Positions 1 to 7,781 are shown, numbered from the stretch's first letter. The stretch is DNA of 49,231 bases from Bacteroidota bacterium (GCA_030681615.1 JAUXSA010000122.1:1-49231), one strand, 5' to 3'. A program made the numbers and translations. The notes: generated from the letters alone by a model not told the origin.

Positions 1-1
1 G

Positions 2-496
2 ATTACTGATGGTCAGATTTTCTTAGAGTCTAACTTGTTTAACTCTGGTATTCGTCCGGCTATTAACGTAGGTATTTCGGTATCACGTGTGGGTGGTAAT
101 GCACAAATCAAATCGATGAAAAAAGTTGCTGGTACTTTAAAATTAGATCAGGCACAATACCGTGAGTTAGAGGCTTTCTCTAAATTCGGATCGGATCTTG
201 ATGCTGCTACAAAATCAGTATTAGATAAAGGTTCACGTAATACAGAAATATTAAAGCAAGGTCAGTTCTCGCCATTCCGTGTTGAACAACAAATTGCTAT
301 AATTTACTTAGGAACAAAAAACTTATTAAGAAGTGTTCCTGTAAATAAAGTACGTGAGTTTGAAAAAGATTATTTAGATGTATTAGAACGCAAACATAAA
401 AATGTGTTAAACGATCTTAAAGCAGGAAAATATACCGACGAGATCACTAACACGTTGGAAGCTGCCGCAAAAGAGTTAACTGCGAAATATAACTAA
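2..496 (+). CDS. atpA: ATP synthase F1 subunit alpha, C-terminal part (5' end outside window)
   Basis: The reading frame is open from base 2, so the gene enters from the left edge and only about 164 C-terminal residues are present. Visible family signatures are [10 protein letters not shown], then [18 protein letters not shown], in which the Arg of SVSRVGG is the known arginine finger that reaches into the catalytic site of the neighbouring beta subunit. GRxEQ-type residues follow ([11 protein letters not shown]), then the helical C-terminal domain. Alpha and beta subunits form the F1 hexamer that makes ATP from ADP and phosphate on the cytoplasmic face of the inner membrane. atpG follows after 86 bases on the same strand, the usual alpha-gamma order, so both are probably in one operon. 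Confidence 0.97.
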   Translation: MTDGQIFLESNLFNSGIRPAINVGISVSRVGGNAQIKSMKKVAGTLKLDQAQYRELEAFSKFGSDLDAATKSVLDKGSRNTEILKQGQFSPFRVEQQIAIIYLGTKNLLRSVPVNKVREFEKDYLDVLERKHKNVLNDLKAGKYTDEITNTLEAAAKELTAKYN

Positions 497-582
497 TAAG
501 AGATGTTAAATTATAAATTTTAGATTTTAAATTGCCTGAGATCATCAACATTTAAAATCCAACATTTAAAATTTTGTAAAAT
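497..582. repeat. AT-rich intergenic sequence with direct and inverted short repeats
   Basis: Between atpA and atpG the 13-base word CAACATTTAAAAT occurs twice in tandem, at 546-558 and 560-572. An inverted version of its core (ATTTTAAAT) lies near 524-532. The segment can fold into weak AT-only hairpins and has no T-tract terminator. It resembles the other word-repetitive spacers in this window at 2328, 20081, 33688, 44351 and 46927. Function unknown. Confidence 0.5.
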
Positions 583-1464
583 ATGCCTAGTTTAAAGGAA
601 GTCAGAAATAGAATAGTATCGGTTGGTTCAACCATGCAAATTACCAGCGCCATGAAAATGGTGAGCGCTGCTAAATTAAAGCGTGCACAGGATGCTATTA
701 CACAAATTCGCCCTTATGCTAATAAACTAAAAGAACTTTTAGAAAATGTAAGCGCAAGTGTTGACTCAAGCGATAATGCTTACGCCCGAAATACCGGTGG
801 AAAAAATTTATTGATCATCGCCATTTCTTCTAACCGTGGTTTAGCCGGAGGTTTTAACTCTAACATCATTAAAAAAACAAACCAGTTAATTAAGAACGAT
901 TACGCTGGTCACAACATTACTGTACTCTCTATTGGTAAAAAAGTGCAGGATGCTTTTAAGCGTACTTCATACGGTATTACCGGAAGTGATCTTCCGCACC
1001 ACGCTGGTAATTTATTTGATAAACTAAATTTCGAAAACACTTCGGTTGTTGCTGAAAAAATAATGGAAGCATTTTTATCCAAACAATTTGATAAAGTTGT
1101 TTTGGTTTACAATCAATTTAAAAATGCAGCTGTACAAATTCCAACAGAAGAACAATTACTTCCATTGATGCCGTCAAAATCGGCAGGGAGCTCAAGTTCA
1201 AAAGTAGATTATATTTTTGAGCCTAGCCAGGAAACGATCATTAATGAATTAATTCCCCGCTCAATAAGAACCCAATTTTATAAAGCAATATTGGATTCCG
1301 TTGCCAGCGAACATGGTGCGCGTATGACAGCCATGCACAAAGCAACAGATAATGCCAAGGCGATGCAAAAAGAATTAAAGATCACTTATAACAAAGCTCG
1401 TCAGGCTGCCATTACAAAAGAGATCTTAGAAATTGTTGGTGGAGCAGAAGCTTTGAATGGATAA
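583..1464 (+). CDS. atpG: ATP synthase F1 subunit gamma
   Basis: This 293-residue protein is the central rotor shaft of the F1 motor, coupling proton-driven rotation of the Fo ring to ATP synthesis. The N-terminus MPSLKEVRNRIVSVGSTMQITSAMKMVSAAKLKRAQ is the classic gamma-subunit coiled-coil helix, and the C-terminal segment SEHGARMTAMHKATDNAKAM...YNKARQAAITKEILEIVGGAEAL is the matching second helix. SSNRGLAGGFN lies in the Rossmann-like middle domain. Length is normal for the family. It follows atpA on the same strand and is followed by a strong terminator, so it is the last gene of this ATP synthase cluster. The beta and epsilon subunits are not in the window; in Bacteroidota they are often encoded elsewhere. 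Confidence 0.98.
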   Translation: MPSLKEVRNRIVSVGSTMQITSAMKMVSAAKLKRAQDAITQIRPYANKLKELLENVSASVDSSDNAYARNTGGKNLLIIAISSNRGLAGGFNSNIIKKTNQLIKNDYAGHNITVLSIGKKVQDAFKRTSYGITGSDLPHHAGNLFDKLNFENTSVVAEKIMEAFLSKQFDKVVLVYNQFKNAAVQIPTEEQLLPLMPSKSAGSSSSKVDYIFEPSQETIINELIPRSIRTQFYKAILDSVASEHGARMTAMHKATDNAKAMQKELKITYNKARQAAITKEILEIVGGAEALNG

Positions 1465-1472
1465 TAACATTA

Positions 1473-1504
1473 AAAAAACCCTTTGCATTTGTAAAGGGTT
1501 TTTT
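1473..1504 (+). terminator. Intrinsic terminator after atpG
   Basis: A hairpin with stem AACCCTTT/AAAGGGTT and a short loop is flanked by an A-run on the left and a T-run on the right, starting 8 bases after the atpG stop codon. The A/T flanks extend the stem and would also allow some function on the minus strand, though no minus-strand gene ends here. Confidence 0.9.
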
Positions 1505-1598
1505 GTTTCCTTAACATTAGTTTTAAAACAAACAGAGCTTTAAAACGTATATATATTGATATTAGACTTACATTACACTAACTAATTTACCTTCATAA

Positions 1599-2324
1599 AT
1601 GATCATCCTTCTCTTCTTAATTCTTCACTGGTATCTTTCGTTGTTTGGCCAAACTTTTTTTCTGCACCGCTACTCTGCTCATAAAATGTTTACCATGAAT
1701 AAATTCTGGGAAAAGTTCTTTTATATTTTTGCATGGGTGTCACAAGGTTCTTCTTATTTGAACGCACGCGCTTATGCCATTTTACATCGCATGCATCATG
1801 CCTATAGTGATACGGAAAAAGATCCGCATACACCACACTTCTTTAAAGATGCTTACCATATGATGTTGCATACACGTGCCATTTATAACGATGTCTTGAA
1901 TAAACGCGTTGTTGTGGAAGAAAAATTCGATCGTAACTTTCCGGAATACCCTACTATTGATAAAATTGCAGACAATTGGATAACCCGTTTAGCTTTTGCA
2001 GGCTTGTACATTGCTTTTTACGTTGTTTTTGCAACTCAGTGGTGGATGTTTCTATTTCTTCCAATTCACTTCTTTATAGGACCAATACAAGGCGCTATTG
2101 TAAATTGGGCCGGACATAAATATGGTTACCGTAATTTTGATTGTCCGGACAAATCAAAGAACACTTTTTTTATTGATATTTTTTTAATGGGCGAATTGTT
2201 TCAGAACAATCATCATCAGGCAGGCGCAAGACCTAATTTTGCTGCTAAGTGGTGGGAGCTTGATCCAACCTATCCGATCATCTGGGTGCTTGATAAAATG
2301 CGGATCATTAAGCTTGCGAAATAG
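1599..2324 (+). CDS. Membrane fatty acid desaturase (acyl-CoA / acyl-lipid delta-9 type)
   Basis: A 241-residue integral membrane di-iron enzyme expected to insert a double bond into saturated acyl chains, adjusting membrane fluidity. The three histidine boxes are intact: HRYSAH at residues 23-28, HRMHH at 63-67 and NNHHQAG around 203-209. An extra conserved NWAGH lies around 164-168. Hydrophobic stretches near the N-terminus and at about 130-165 are the expected membrane segments. It is shorter at the N-terminus than many desaturases, because the first hydrophobic helix is compressed. ATG 1599 is the first start after the atpG terminator. It is monocistronic and convergent with the next gene. 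Exact substrate and regiospecificity cannot be told from sequence. Confidence 0.85.
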   Translation: MIILLFLILHWYLSLFGQTFFLHRYSAHKMFTMNKFWEKFFYIFAWVSQGSSYLNARAYAILHRMHHAYSDTEKDPHTPHFFKDAYHMMLHTRAIYNDVLNKRVVVEEKFDRNFPEYPTIDKIADNWITRLAFAGLYIAFYVVFATQWWMFLFLPIHFFIGPIQGAIVNWAGHKYGYRNFDCPDKSKNTFFIDIFLMGELFQNNHHQAGARPNFAAKWWELDPTYPIIWVLDKMRIIKLAK

Positions 2325-2327
2325 GTA

Positions 2328-2350
2328 GCCGCGAATTATACGAATAGCGC
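2328..2350. repeat. Short intergenic repeat word (GCCGCGAATTATACGAATAGCGC type)
   Basis: Right after the desaturase stop lies a GAAT-rich sequence containing CGCGAATTATACGAATAGCG. It resembles the ACGAATAGATAC words at 44351 and 44398. I regard it as a degenerate copy of a dispersed Bacteroidota-type intergenic repeat; assignment is by eye only. Confidence 0.35.
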
Positions 2351-2406
2351 TAAATTTTTTCTGAAGTCTCAATTTATGCGATACTGTTTTTTACAACTAA
2401 GATCGC

Positions 2407-3003
2407 TTATTTAATATAATTATACTCCTCTTTCTCATCTCCACTCCGCGCATAATGCTTATGGTTGGCTTCTGATATCTTACCGGTTACTTTATCAATT
2501 TTATAATGCGAGTAAGTAGACCAATCAGATACTTCAATATAATAATACGTTAGTTTTTCGGTGATCTCCATATTTTGGCCATGGGGCATTTTTCTATCTT
2601 TCACATCACCAATTTCGTTATCTTTATTTATCGCATCAAACACAAAATCTATTTTCTTTTGCTCCGCTTTTGTCCATTTGTGAAACTTTGGTTCATCACA
2701 AAAACCCTGTATGCTTTTACCTGAGCCCTGGCCAACAAGTGCCACATGCACTGCATCGTAAAAGCAAGAATTATTACCTGCAAGCTTTACAGATAATTTA
2801 AAATCAACGATCAATGATTTATCGTCATACTTCACGTCTACTCTGTCATAATTTTTTGGATCAAACCCAGGTTCATTCAATTTAATAACAGCAAGTTTGA
2901 TCAACGAGTCGCGGCCAAGCTTTTTAAGCTCTTCTATTTTTTCGTTTTGCGAAAAACAGAAAATACAAAAAAAACAAAGTTTAAGAATGTAAATGAATTT
3001 CAT
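2407..3003 (-). CDS. Secreted protein of unknown function
   Basis: 198 residues. The N-terminus MKFIYILKLCFFCIFCFSQ is a convincing Sec signal peptide with a cleavage-like FSQ end, typical of Bacteroidota. The mature part is hydrophilic and rich in Lys and Asp, with two isolated cysteines (NNSCFYD and GFCDEP) that could form a disulfide, and a C-terminal stretch EVSDWSTYSHYKIDKVTGKISEANHKHYAR. I do not recognise the family. It has its own promoter (3011-3041), and the start codon lies only a few bases after the predicted transcription start. It lies downstream of the photolyase in the same direction but need not depend on it. Periplasmic or outer-membrane location is inferred from the signal peptide alone. 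Confidence 0.75.
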   Translation of the reverse strand: MKFIYILKLCFFCIFCFSQNEKIEELKKLGRDSLIKLAVIKLNEPGFDPKNYDRVDVKYDDKSLIVDFKLSVKLAGNNSCFYDAVHVALVGQGSGKSIQGFCDEPKFHKWTKAEQKKIDFVFDAINKDNEIGDVKDRKMPHGQNMEITEKLTYYYIEVSDWSTYSHYKIDKVTGKISEANHKHYARSGDEKEEYNYIK

Positions 3004-3010
3004 TGTATAC

Positions 3011-3041
3011 CAAAATTATAATTAAAATTTGACCTTACAAT
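3011..3041 (-). promoter_or_regulatory. Bacteroidota-type sigma promoter for the secreted unknown gene
   Basis: Read on the minus strand: ATTG (3041-3038), 19 bases, then TAATTTTG (3018-3011). This matches the known Bacteroidota consensus TTTG-N19-TAnnTTTG with one mismatch in the upstream box. Transcription should begin near 3005, leaving almost no leader before the ATG at 3003. Confidence 0.6.
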
Positions 3042-3051
3042 TTCCGGAATG

Positions 3052-4377
3052 TTAAAATAATTCCATCTGTTTACTTTCCGTTAGTACTTTTTTATACAAA
3101 GCAATAACCGTTAAGCGCGCTTTAGCATGATCAACAATTGGCTCAGTATATTTTGACGTGCCAAACTCTGGCACCCATTTTTTTATGTATTCAAATTTTG
3201 GATCAAATTTTTTCTGCTGCTCGGTTGGATTAAAAACCCTGAAGTAAGGCGCGGCATCGCAACCACTACCTGCCGCCCATTGCCAGCCACCGTTATTAGC
3301 ACTAAGGTCAAAATCATTTAATTTTTGTGCAAAGTAAGCTTCGCCCCAGCGCCAGTCTATTAAAAGATCTTTAATTAAAAAACTACTTACGATCATGCGC
3401 ACACGGTTATGCATAAAACCTGTTGCATTCAATTCACGCATACCTGCATCAACAATTGGAAAACCCGTGTTGCCTTCGCACCATCTTTTAAATTTCTCTT
3501 CGCTATTTTGCCATGGAATAGTGTCGTATTGTTTTTTAAACGAGTTAAATGCTGCGTGTGGAAAATGATAAAGAATCATCATATAAAAATCGCGCCATAT
3601 TAATTCGTTTAGCCATGTTTCGCTTTGCGAAATACTTTTATCAACTAAACTTCTTATGCTGATAACACCAAAGCGTAAGTAGATACTTAATTTACTGGTT
3701 CCCTCAATAGCGGGAAAGTCGCGCTGCTGCTTATATTTTTGAAGCAATAAATTATTTACCGTTGCTTTTTTATTTAAAACAATATCCGTTTTTGTAAATC
3801 CTATTTTTTTGAGGGATGGAATTTCTTCCGGCTTTAATTTTGCGAAATTTTTAAAATATTTTTTTGTCGGATAGGCTTTATAATAAAAAGGTTTTAATTT
3901 CTTTTTCCATTTATTACTATAGGGCGTAAATACGGTATAAGGCTTTCCGTCATCTTTTACAACTTCACCTTTTTCAAAAACGCATTGGTCTTTATAGGTT
4001 TTAAATTCGATATTATTCTTCTCGAGCAATTGTTTTATTACTTCATCACGTTCTTTTGCATAAGGCTCGTAATCGTGATTGGTGTAAACATTTTTAATTG
4101 TATGCTCTTTTATTAATTTTTTAAAAGCCTCTTCGGGCGTACTATAAAAAACTTTTAATGTTGAACCAAGAAAAATTAATTCTTCATTTATGTTTGTTAT
4201 TGCCTGGTGTATAAAATCAACACGCCGATCATTTTTATCTTCCAGCTGATCAAGAATAGTTTTGTCAAAAATAAATACGGGAATAATTTTTTGATTCTCA
4301 CGTAACGCGTAATATAGGCCTGCATTGTCTTGCAGGCGAATATCCCTTCTAAACCAAAAAATAGTAACTTCTTCCAT
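3052..4377 (-). CDS. phr: Deoxyribodipyrimidine photolyase (cryptochrome/photolyase family)
   Basis: 441 residues. It uses blue light and FADH- to split UV-induced pyrimidine dimers in DNA. The N-terminal half is the alpha/beta antenna domain (FWFRRDIRLQDNAGLYYAL). The C-terminal helical FAD-binding domain carries WLNELIWRDFYMMIL, NTGFPIVDAGMRELNATGFMHNRVRM, and NDFDLSANNGGWQWAAGSGCDAAPYFRVFNP (the NGGWQWAAGSG part near residues 361-371), which is the hallmark FAD/dimer-binding segment. The order fits class I CPD photolyases; a (6-4) or cryptochrome role is less likely but not excluded. The ATG lies just downstream of the terminator of the sigma-factor gene on the same strand, an unusual arrangement noted under findings. 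Confidence 0.93.
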   Translation of the reverse strand: MEEVTIFWFRRDIRLQDNAGLYYALRENQKIIPVFIFDKTILDQLEDKNDRRVDFIHQAITNINEELIFLGSTLKVFYSTPEEAFKKLIKEHTIKNVYTNHDYEPYAKERDEVIKQLLEKNNIEFKTYKDQCVFEKGEVVKDDGKPYTVFTPYSNKWKKKLKPFYYKAYPTKKYFKNFAKLKPEEIPSLKKIGFTKTDIVLNKKATVNNLLLQKYKQQRDFPAIEGTSKLSIYLRFGVISIRSLVDKSISQSETWLNELIWRDFYMMILYHFPHAAFNSFKKQYDTIPWQNSEEKFKRWCEGNTGFPIVDAGMRELNATGFMHNRVRMIVSSFLIKDLLIDWRWGEAYFAQKLNDFDLSANNGGWQWAAGSGCDAAPYFRVFNPTEQQKKFDPKFEYIKKWVPEFGTSKYTEPIVDHAKARLTVIALYKKVLTESKQMELF

Positions 4378-4388
4378 AAAAGAAAAAA

Positions 4389-4411
4389 AACCCTCCAGCT
4401 ATGGTAGGGTT
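4389..4411 (-). terminator. Intrinsic terminator between the ECF sigma gene and phr
   Basis: Hairpin AACCCT...AGGGTT with an inner CCA/TGG stem around a GCTA loop. On the minus strand it is followed by eight T residues (4390-4383). It lies 29 bases after the sigma-factor stop. The T-run ends only 5 bases before the phr ATG at 4377. Confidence 0.8.
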
Positions 4412-4440
4412 AATTTATCAACACACAAAGTTTTTATTTA

Positions 4441-4947
4441 CTAATTTCTAAAATGTTTTAACGCAACCATTAAGATCTTGCGGGCAATAAATATTCGGCT
4501 CTTAACCGTACCTAAAGGTAATTTCATTTCCTGCGCAATTTCTTCATATTTATAACCATTGTAATAACGTGTAAAAGGCACTTTGTATTCGTCACCTAAA
4601 CTTTCAATATGTTTGATTATCTCTTTAGCATTTAACCTGCTTTCGCTATGGTCGTAACTGTTTTGTTTAAAAGCCCTGTCCAAAGCTATATCATCTCCTT
4701 TACTAATTAATTGTTTGGTTTTTACATTACGGCGATACGCATTTATGAACGTATTTTTCATAATTGTAAATAACCAGGCTTTTATATTAGTACTGTCTTC
4801 AAATTTTTCCCGATACGTAATTGCTTTTACATAAGTGTCCTGCAAAAGGTCTAATGCATCGTCTGTATTTCTTGTAAGACTTAAAGCAAAATTTTTCAAC
4901 GAACTTTTTTCGTTCATTATTCTGGAGTTAAATTCAATTGCTGTCAT
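4441..4947 (-). CDS. ECF-type RNA polymerase sigma factor (sigma-70 family)
   Basis: 168 residues with the two-domain layout of group 4 sigma factors. Region 2 spans about residues 10-75, including DALDLLQDTYVKA and AWLFTIMKNTFINAYRR (core binding and -10 recognition). Region 4 carries a helix-turn-helix at about 131-160 (GYKYEEIAQEMKLPLGTVKSRIFIARKIL). Regions 1.1 and 3 are absent, as usual. No anti-sigma gene lies beside it; the next gene downstream is a photolyase, behind a terminator. The upstream region has a TTTAACAAA/TTTGTTAAA inverted repeat that may be an operator. The regulon cannot be told from here; a light or stress link is only suggested by the neighbour. Confidence 0.9.
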   Translation of the reverse strand: MTAIEFNSRIMNEKSSLKNFALSLTRNTDDALDLLQDTYVKAITYREKFEDSTNIKAWLFTIMKNTFINAYRRNVKTKQLISKGDDIALDRAFKQNSYDHSESRLNAKEIIKHIESLGDEYKVPFTRYYNGYKYEEIAQEMKLPLGTVKSRIFIARKILMVALKHFRN

Positions 4948-4992
4948 AATTCTCAGGCTTTTAAATGAATTCTACAATAAAGGTACATATTG

Positions 4993-5034
4993 TTTAACAA
5001 AAAGTTAAAAATATTAAACAAAAAATTTGTTAAA
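4993..5034. promoter_or_regulatory. AT-rich inverted repeat upstream of the sigma gene (candidate operator)
   Basis: TTTAACAAA at 4993-5001 and TTTGTTAAA at 5026-5034 form a perfect 9-base inverted repeat. AGTTAAA and TTAAACA copies lie between them. It is about 46-87 bases upstream of the sigma-factor ATG and 200 bases upstream of lysS. The spacing is too long for a simple hairpin and fits a protein-binding site. The base composition makes chance a real possibility. Confidence 0.35.
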
Positions 5035-5188
5035 TACCTAGCCTTTACTCTTTGCAAAACATATTCCAGTGCAAAAAGGCTATTTTGAGTATTTTTTTCC
5101 ACGTTTTATTAGATTACCAGTGCTTATTATATACGTATAATTCCACATTCATGGATTTGGGCAACCTTATTGTAAATAACCTGTTTTC

Positions 5189-5216
5189 TTTGAATTGATA
5201 TAAAAATGTACTTTTA
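5189..5216 (+). promoter_or_regulatory. Possible lysS promoter
   Basis: TTTG (5189-5192), 16 bases, then TACTTTTA (5209-5216). It resembles the Bacteroidota consensus, with a short spacer and a last-base mismatch. Transcription would start near 5223, about 13 bases before the chosen ATG at 5236, which argues against a start codon at 5206. Confidence 0.35.
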
Positions 5217-5235
5217 CCTCTTAAAAATTCAAATT

Positions 5236-6774
5236 ATGTCGGCACACCTTAGCGAGCAAGAATTACAAAGAAGACAAAAATTAACAGACCTCAGGGCTTT
5301 AGGAATTGACCCATACCCTGCAGATGAGTTTAAAGTAAATGTAAATGCCCTGGATATAAAAGATAATTACGACCGCGATAAAATAAATTATAAGGATATT
5401 GCAATTGCCGGCCGCATAATGAGCGTGCGTGATATGGGCAAAGCTTGCTTTGCTGTTATACAAGATGCTACAGGCCGTATACAACTTTATGTGCGGAAGG
5501 ATGATATTTGCCCGGGCGAAGATAAAACGCTTTACGATGTTGTTTGGAAAAAACTGATCGATATTGGCGATATTATTGGCGTTAACGGTTATGTATTTAC
5601 CACAAAAACCGGTGAGATCTCTATTCATGTTACTTCTTTAAAAATATTAAGCAAGGCGTTAAAGCCCTTACCAATTGTTAAGACCGATGAGTCTGGAAAT
5701 TCTTTTGACGAGGTAAGCGATCCTGAATTCAGGTTCCGTCAGCGTTACGTTGATCTTATAATTAACCCACAAGTGCGCGATACATTTAAAAAACGGTCGC
5801 AAATAATTAATTCTATTCGTACTACTTTAAACAATGCAGGCTTGTTAGAGGTGGAAACGCCTATTCTACAAAGCATTCCGGGTGGGGCTACTGCTCGCCC
5901 TTTTATAACGCATCACAACGCGTTGAACATGCCATTGTATTTGCGCGTTGCCAATGAGTTGTATTTAAAACGCTTGATCGTTGGTGGTTTTGAGGGCGTT
6001 TTTGAATTTGCAAAAGATTTCAGGAATGAAGGGATGGATCGTACCCATAATCCTGAGTTTACTGTGCTTGAATTTTACATTGCTTATAAAGATTATAACT
6101 GGATGATGAATTTTACAGAGCAAATGCTCGAAAAAATTGCTATCGATCTTTACGGCAAAACCGAAATTCCTGTTGGCGATAAACAAATAGATTTTAAAGC
6201 GCCGTTCAAACGGGTTACCATGTACGAAGCCATAAAAGAATTTACCGGCATTGATATTAGCGGTATGAGCGAAGAGCAATTGCGAGAGGTTTGTAAAAAA
6301 TTAAACATACACGTTGAAGCGCACGCCGGCAAAGGGAAATTAATTGACGAGATCTTTGGCGAGAAATGCGAAGGCAACTACATACAGCCTACTTTTATTA
6401 CAGATTACCCTGTAGAGATGAGTCCGCTAACCAAAAAACACCGCACAGTTGAAGGCCTTGTAGAGCGTTTTGAATTGATGATTAATGGTAAAGAAATAGC
6501 CAATGCATACAGTGAGTTAAACGACCCTATTGACCAACGCGAACGTTTTGAAGAGCAGTTAAAGCTGCAGGAAAGAGGCGATGATGAGGCCATGTTCATT
6601 GATCACGATTTTTTACGCGCCCTTGAATATGGTATGCCGCCAACAGCAGGTATTGGTATTGGTATTGACCGTTTAACGATGCTTTTAACCAATAATGCGG
6701 CTATACAAGAGGTGTTGTTCTTCCCGCAAATGCGCCCTGAAGTAGTAGCACAAGAGGTCGGCTCGAATTCATAA
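5236..6774 (+). CDS. lysS: Lysyl-tRNA synthetase, class II
   Basis: 512 residues from ATG 5236 (MSAHLSEQELQRRQKLTDLRALGIDPYPA). It attaches lysine to tRNA-Lys in the cytoplasm. An OB-fold anticodon-binding domain comes first (IAGRIMSVRDMGKACFAVIQDATGRIQLYV). The class II core follows: motif 1 region around FRFRQRYVDLI, motif 2 FRNEGMDRTHNPEFT near residue 262, and motif 3 GIGIGIDRLTML near 474. Length is normal. An in-frame ATG at 5206 would add ten residues (MYFYLLKIQI) that do not look like LysRS and would overlap the likely promoter, so I prefer 5236. Single-gene unit with divergent sigma factor on its left. Confidence 0.97.
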   Translation: MSAHLSEQELQRRQKLTDLRALGIDPYPADEFKVNVNALDIKDNYDRDKINYKDIAIAGRIMSVRDMGKACFAVIQDATGRIQLYVRKDDICPGEDKTLYDVVWKKLIDIGDIIGVNGYVFTTKTGEISIHVTSLKILSKALKPLPIVKTDESGNSFDEVSDPEFRFRQRYVDLIINPQVRDTFKKRSQIINSIRTTLNNAGLLEVETPILQSIPGGATARPFITHHNALNMPLYLRVANELYLKRLIVGGFEGVFEFAKDFRNEGMDRTHNPEFTVLEFYIAYKDYNWMMNFTEQMLEKIAIDLYGKTEIPVGDKQIDFKAPFKRVTMYEAIKEFTGIDISGMSEEQLREVCKKLNIHVEAHAGKGKLIDEIFGEKCEGNYIQPTFITDYPVEMSPLTKKHRTVEGLVERFELMINGKEIANAYSELNDPIDQRERFEEQLKLQERGDDEAMFIDHDFLRALEYGMPPTAGIGIGIDRLTMLLTNNAAIQEVLFFPQMRPEVVAQEVGSNS

Positions 6775-6888
6775 AAGTCACGCTCAAGCATATTTAAAAT
6801 CTTATTTGATCATAACCCTCTGTGTTATTAGCGTTTTATTTAACAAAGTTTAAAAACAATAACTTGTTAGTTACTTGCGTTGTTAATA

Positions 6889-6918
6889 TTTGTAAAACTC
6901 TTTTATTAAGTATCTTTG
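6889..6918 (+). promoter_or_regulatory. Bacteroidota-type sigma promoter for the lipoprotein gene
   Basis: TTTG (6889-6892), 18 bases, then TATCTTTG (6911-6918): an exact match to the Bacteroidota TTTG...TAnnTTTG consensus. The predicted transcription start near 6925 leaves a leader of about 16 bases before the TTG start at 6941. Confidence 0.7.
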
Positions 6919-6940
6919 TTGTTTAGCTTAAATCAGTTTA

Positions 6941-7477
6941 TTGAAGTTAGTTTTTAAAATATTCTTCTGTTTAGTTTTTCTTTTTGTGGTTTCGTGTAAC
7001 AACGAAAAAAAGGAAGATCCTAAAACAAAACCCCGCATTTTTGAAGGATATCATCCCTTATTAGACGAGATCATTCGTTCAAAAGACGGTGTGTTTAGAG
7101 GTATAAATTTAAACAGCAAAGCCGAAATTATTAAGACCATTGAAAGCGCACCGCCGATCGAAAGATCGCCGGGCCATCTTTATTTTGAATATAAAATAAA
7201 CGATCAAACCAATTATTCCATTGATTATACGTTAAATAAAGATAGCCTTGAAGAAATTAATGTGCAGATAAACAGTAACGATCTGGAACTTGCGAATTAT
7301 TTATTTTGTGATCTTAAGGATTACTACGCTAACAAATTGCCAAATCCAACCGAAGATCAGGGCTCGGTTGTGTATAATTGTTTTGAAGGACAGCGTAAAC
7401 CCTTTGTTGTTTCTTTGAGTGATAATTCTTCGCCTACCCAGGGTAGCATAAACATGGTGATCTATAAGGATAAATAG
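6941..7477 (+). CDS. Lipoprotein of unknown function
   Basis: 178 residues from a TTG start. MKLVFKIFFCLVFLFVVSC is a lipoprotein signal peptide with the lipobox Cys at residue 19, followed by NNEKKEDPKTK, a charged linker. The mature domain (about 35-178) has no motif I recognise; it contains YFEYKINDQTNYSIDYTLNKDSLEEINVQINS, which reads as antiparallel beta strands. The TTG start is supported by the lipoprotein signal beginning right there and by the near-perfect promoter 22 bases upstream. Probably anchored to the periplasmic or outer membrane. Its 3' end faces a truncated Kelch gene on the opposite strand. Confidence 0.8.
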   Translation: MKLVFKIFFCLVFLFVVSCNNEKKEDPKTKPRIFEGYHPLLDEIIRSKDGVFRGINLNSKAEIIKTIESAPPIERSPGHLYFEYKINDQTNYSIDYTLNKDSLEEINVQINSNDLELANYLFCDLKDYYANKLPNPTEDQGSVVYNCFEGQRKPFVVSLSDNSSPTQGSINMVIYKDK

Positions 7478-7524
7478 TCTGGACAATTAACCATATAGAC
7501 AGATCGAAAAAATTATTGATCACC

Positions 7525-7689
7525 CTAAGTTTTAAAACCCGTAAGCAAGCCTGTACCAAAATAAGCTTTGTTACTTATATGCACAGCCACACCATCATCT
7601 CTTTCTGTATTGGGAAAATCGGGTAATTGCAACCAGGTTTGGCTGAGCAAAACGTTCGATAGAAAAATAAAAGATAATACTAATTTCAT
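7525..7689 (-). pseudogene. N-terminal remnant of a secreted Kelch-repeat protein
   Basis: A 54-codon frame: MKLVLSFIFLSNVLLSQ is a clean signal peptide, then WLQLPDFPNTERDDGVAVHISNKAYFGTGLLTGFKT and a stop. The W-x-x-L-x-D-F-P-x-x-x-R-D-x-G-V-A motif and NKAYFGTG are the first blade of Bacteroidota Kelch/galactose-oxidase-like proteins, which normally run to several hundred residues. Nothing downstream on this strand continues the propeller; about 47 bases after the stop the convergent lipoprotein gene ends. I read this as the stub of a gene cut by deletion or rearrangement. A functional 54-residue peptide is possible but less likely. The 304-base gap 7478-7781 otherwise holds only the terminator at 7736. 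Confidence 0.65.
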
Positions 7690-7735
7690 TCTACTTGTAC
7701 TAACGTTTTAAAACTCCAATTATTATTAAATAAAA

Positions 7736-7758
7736 AAGCCACTCATTTTGAGTGGCTT
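7736..7758 (-). terminator. Intrinsic terminator after the DUF5606 gene
   Basis: Perfect hairpin AAGCCACTC-attt-GAGTGGCTT. On the minus strand it is followed by a T-run (7737-7732), so it ends the DUF5606 transcript, 24 bases past its stop. It also shields the Kelch remnant from read-through. Confidence 0.9.
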
Positions 7759-7781
7759 TAATATAAGTTTTATACTGTTTT

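Noticed and set aside
5206-5235. Extended lysS start at ATG 5206
   Set aside because: The ten extra residues MYFYLLKIQI do not fit LysRS, and the codon overlaps the probable -7 box. ATG 5236 gives the normal N-terminus.
5299-6791. Several minus-strand frames inside lysS
   Set aside because: They are antisense shadows of a clear lysyl-tRNA synthetase gene.
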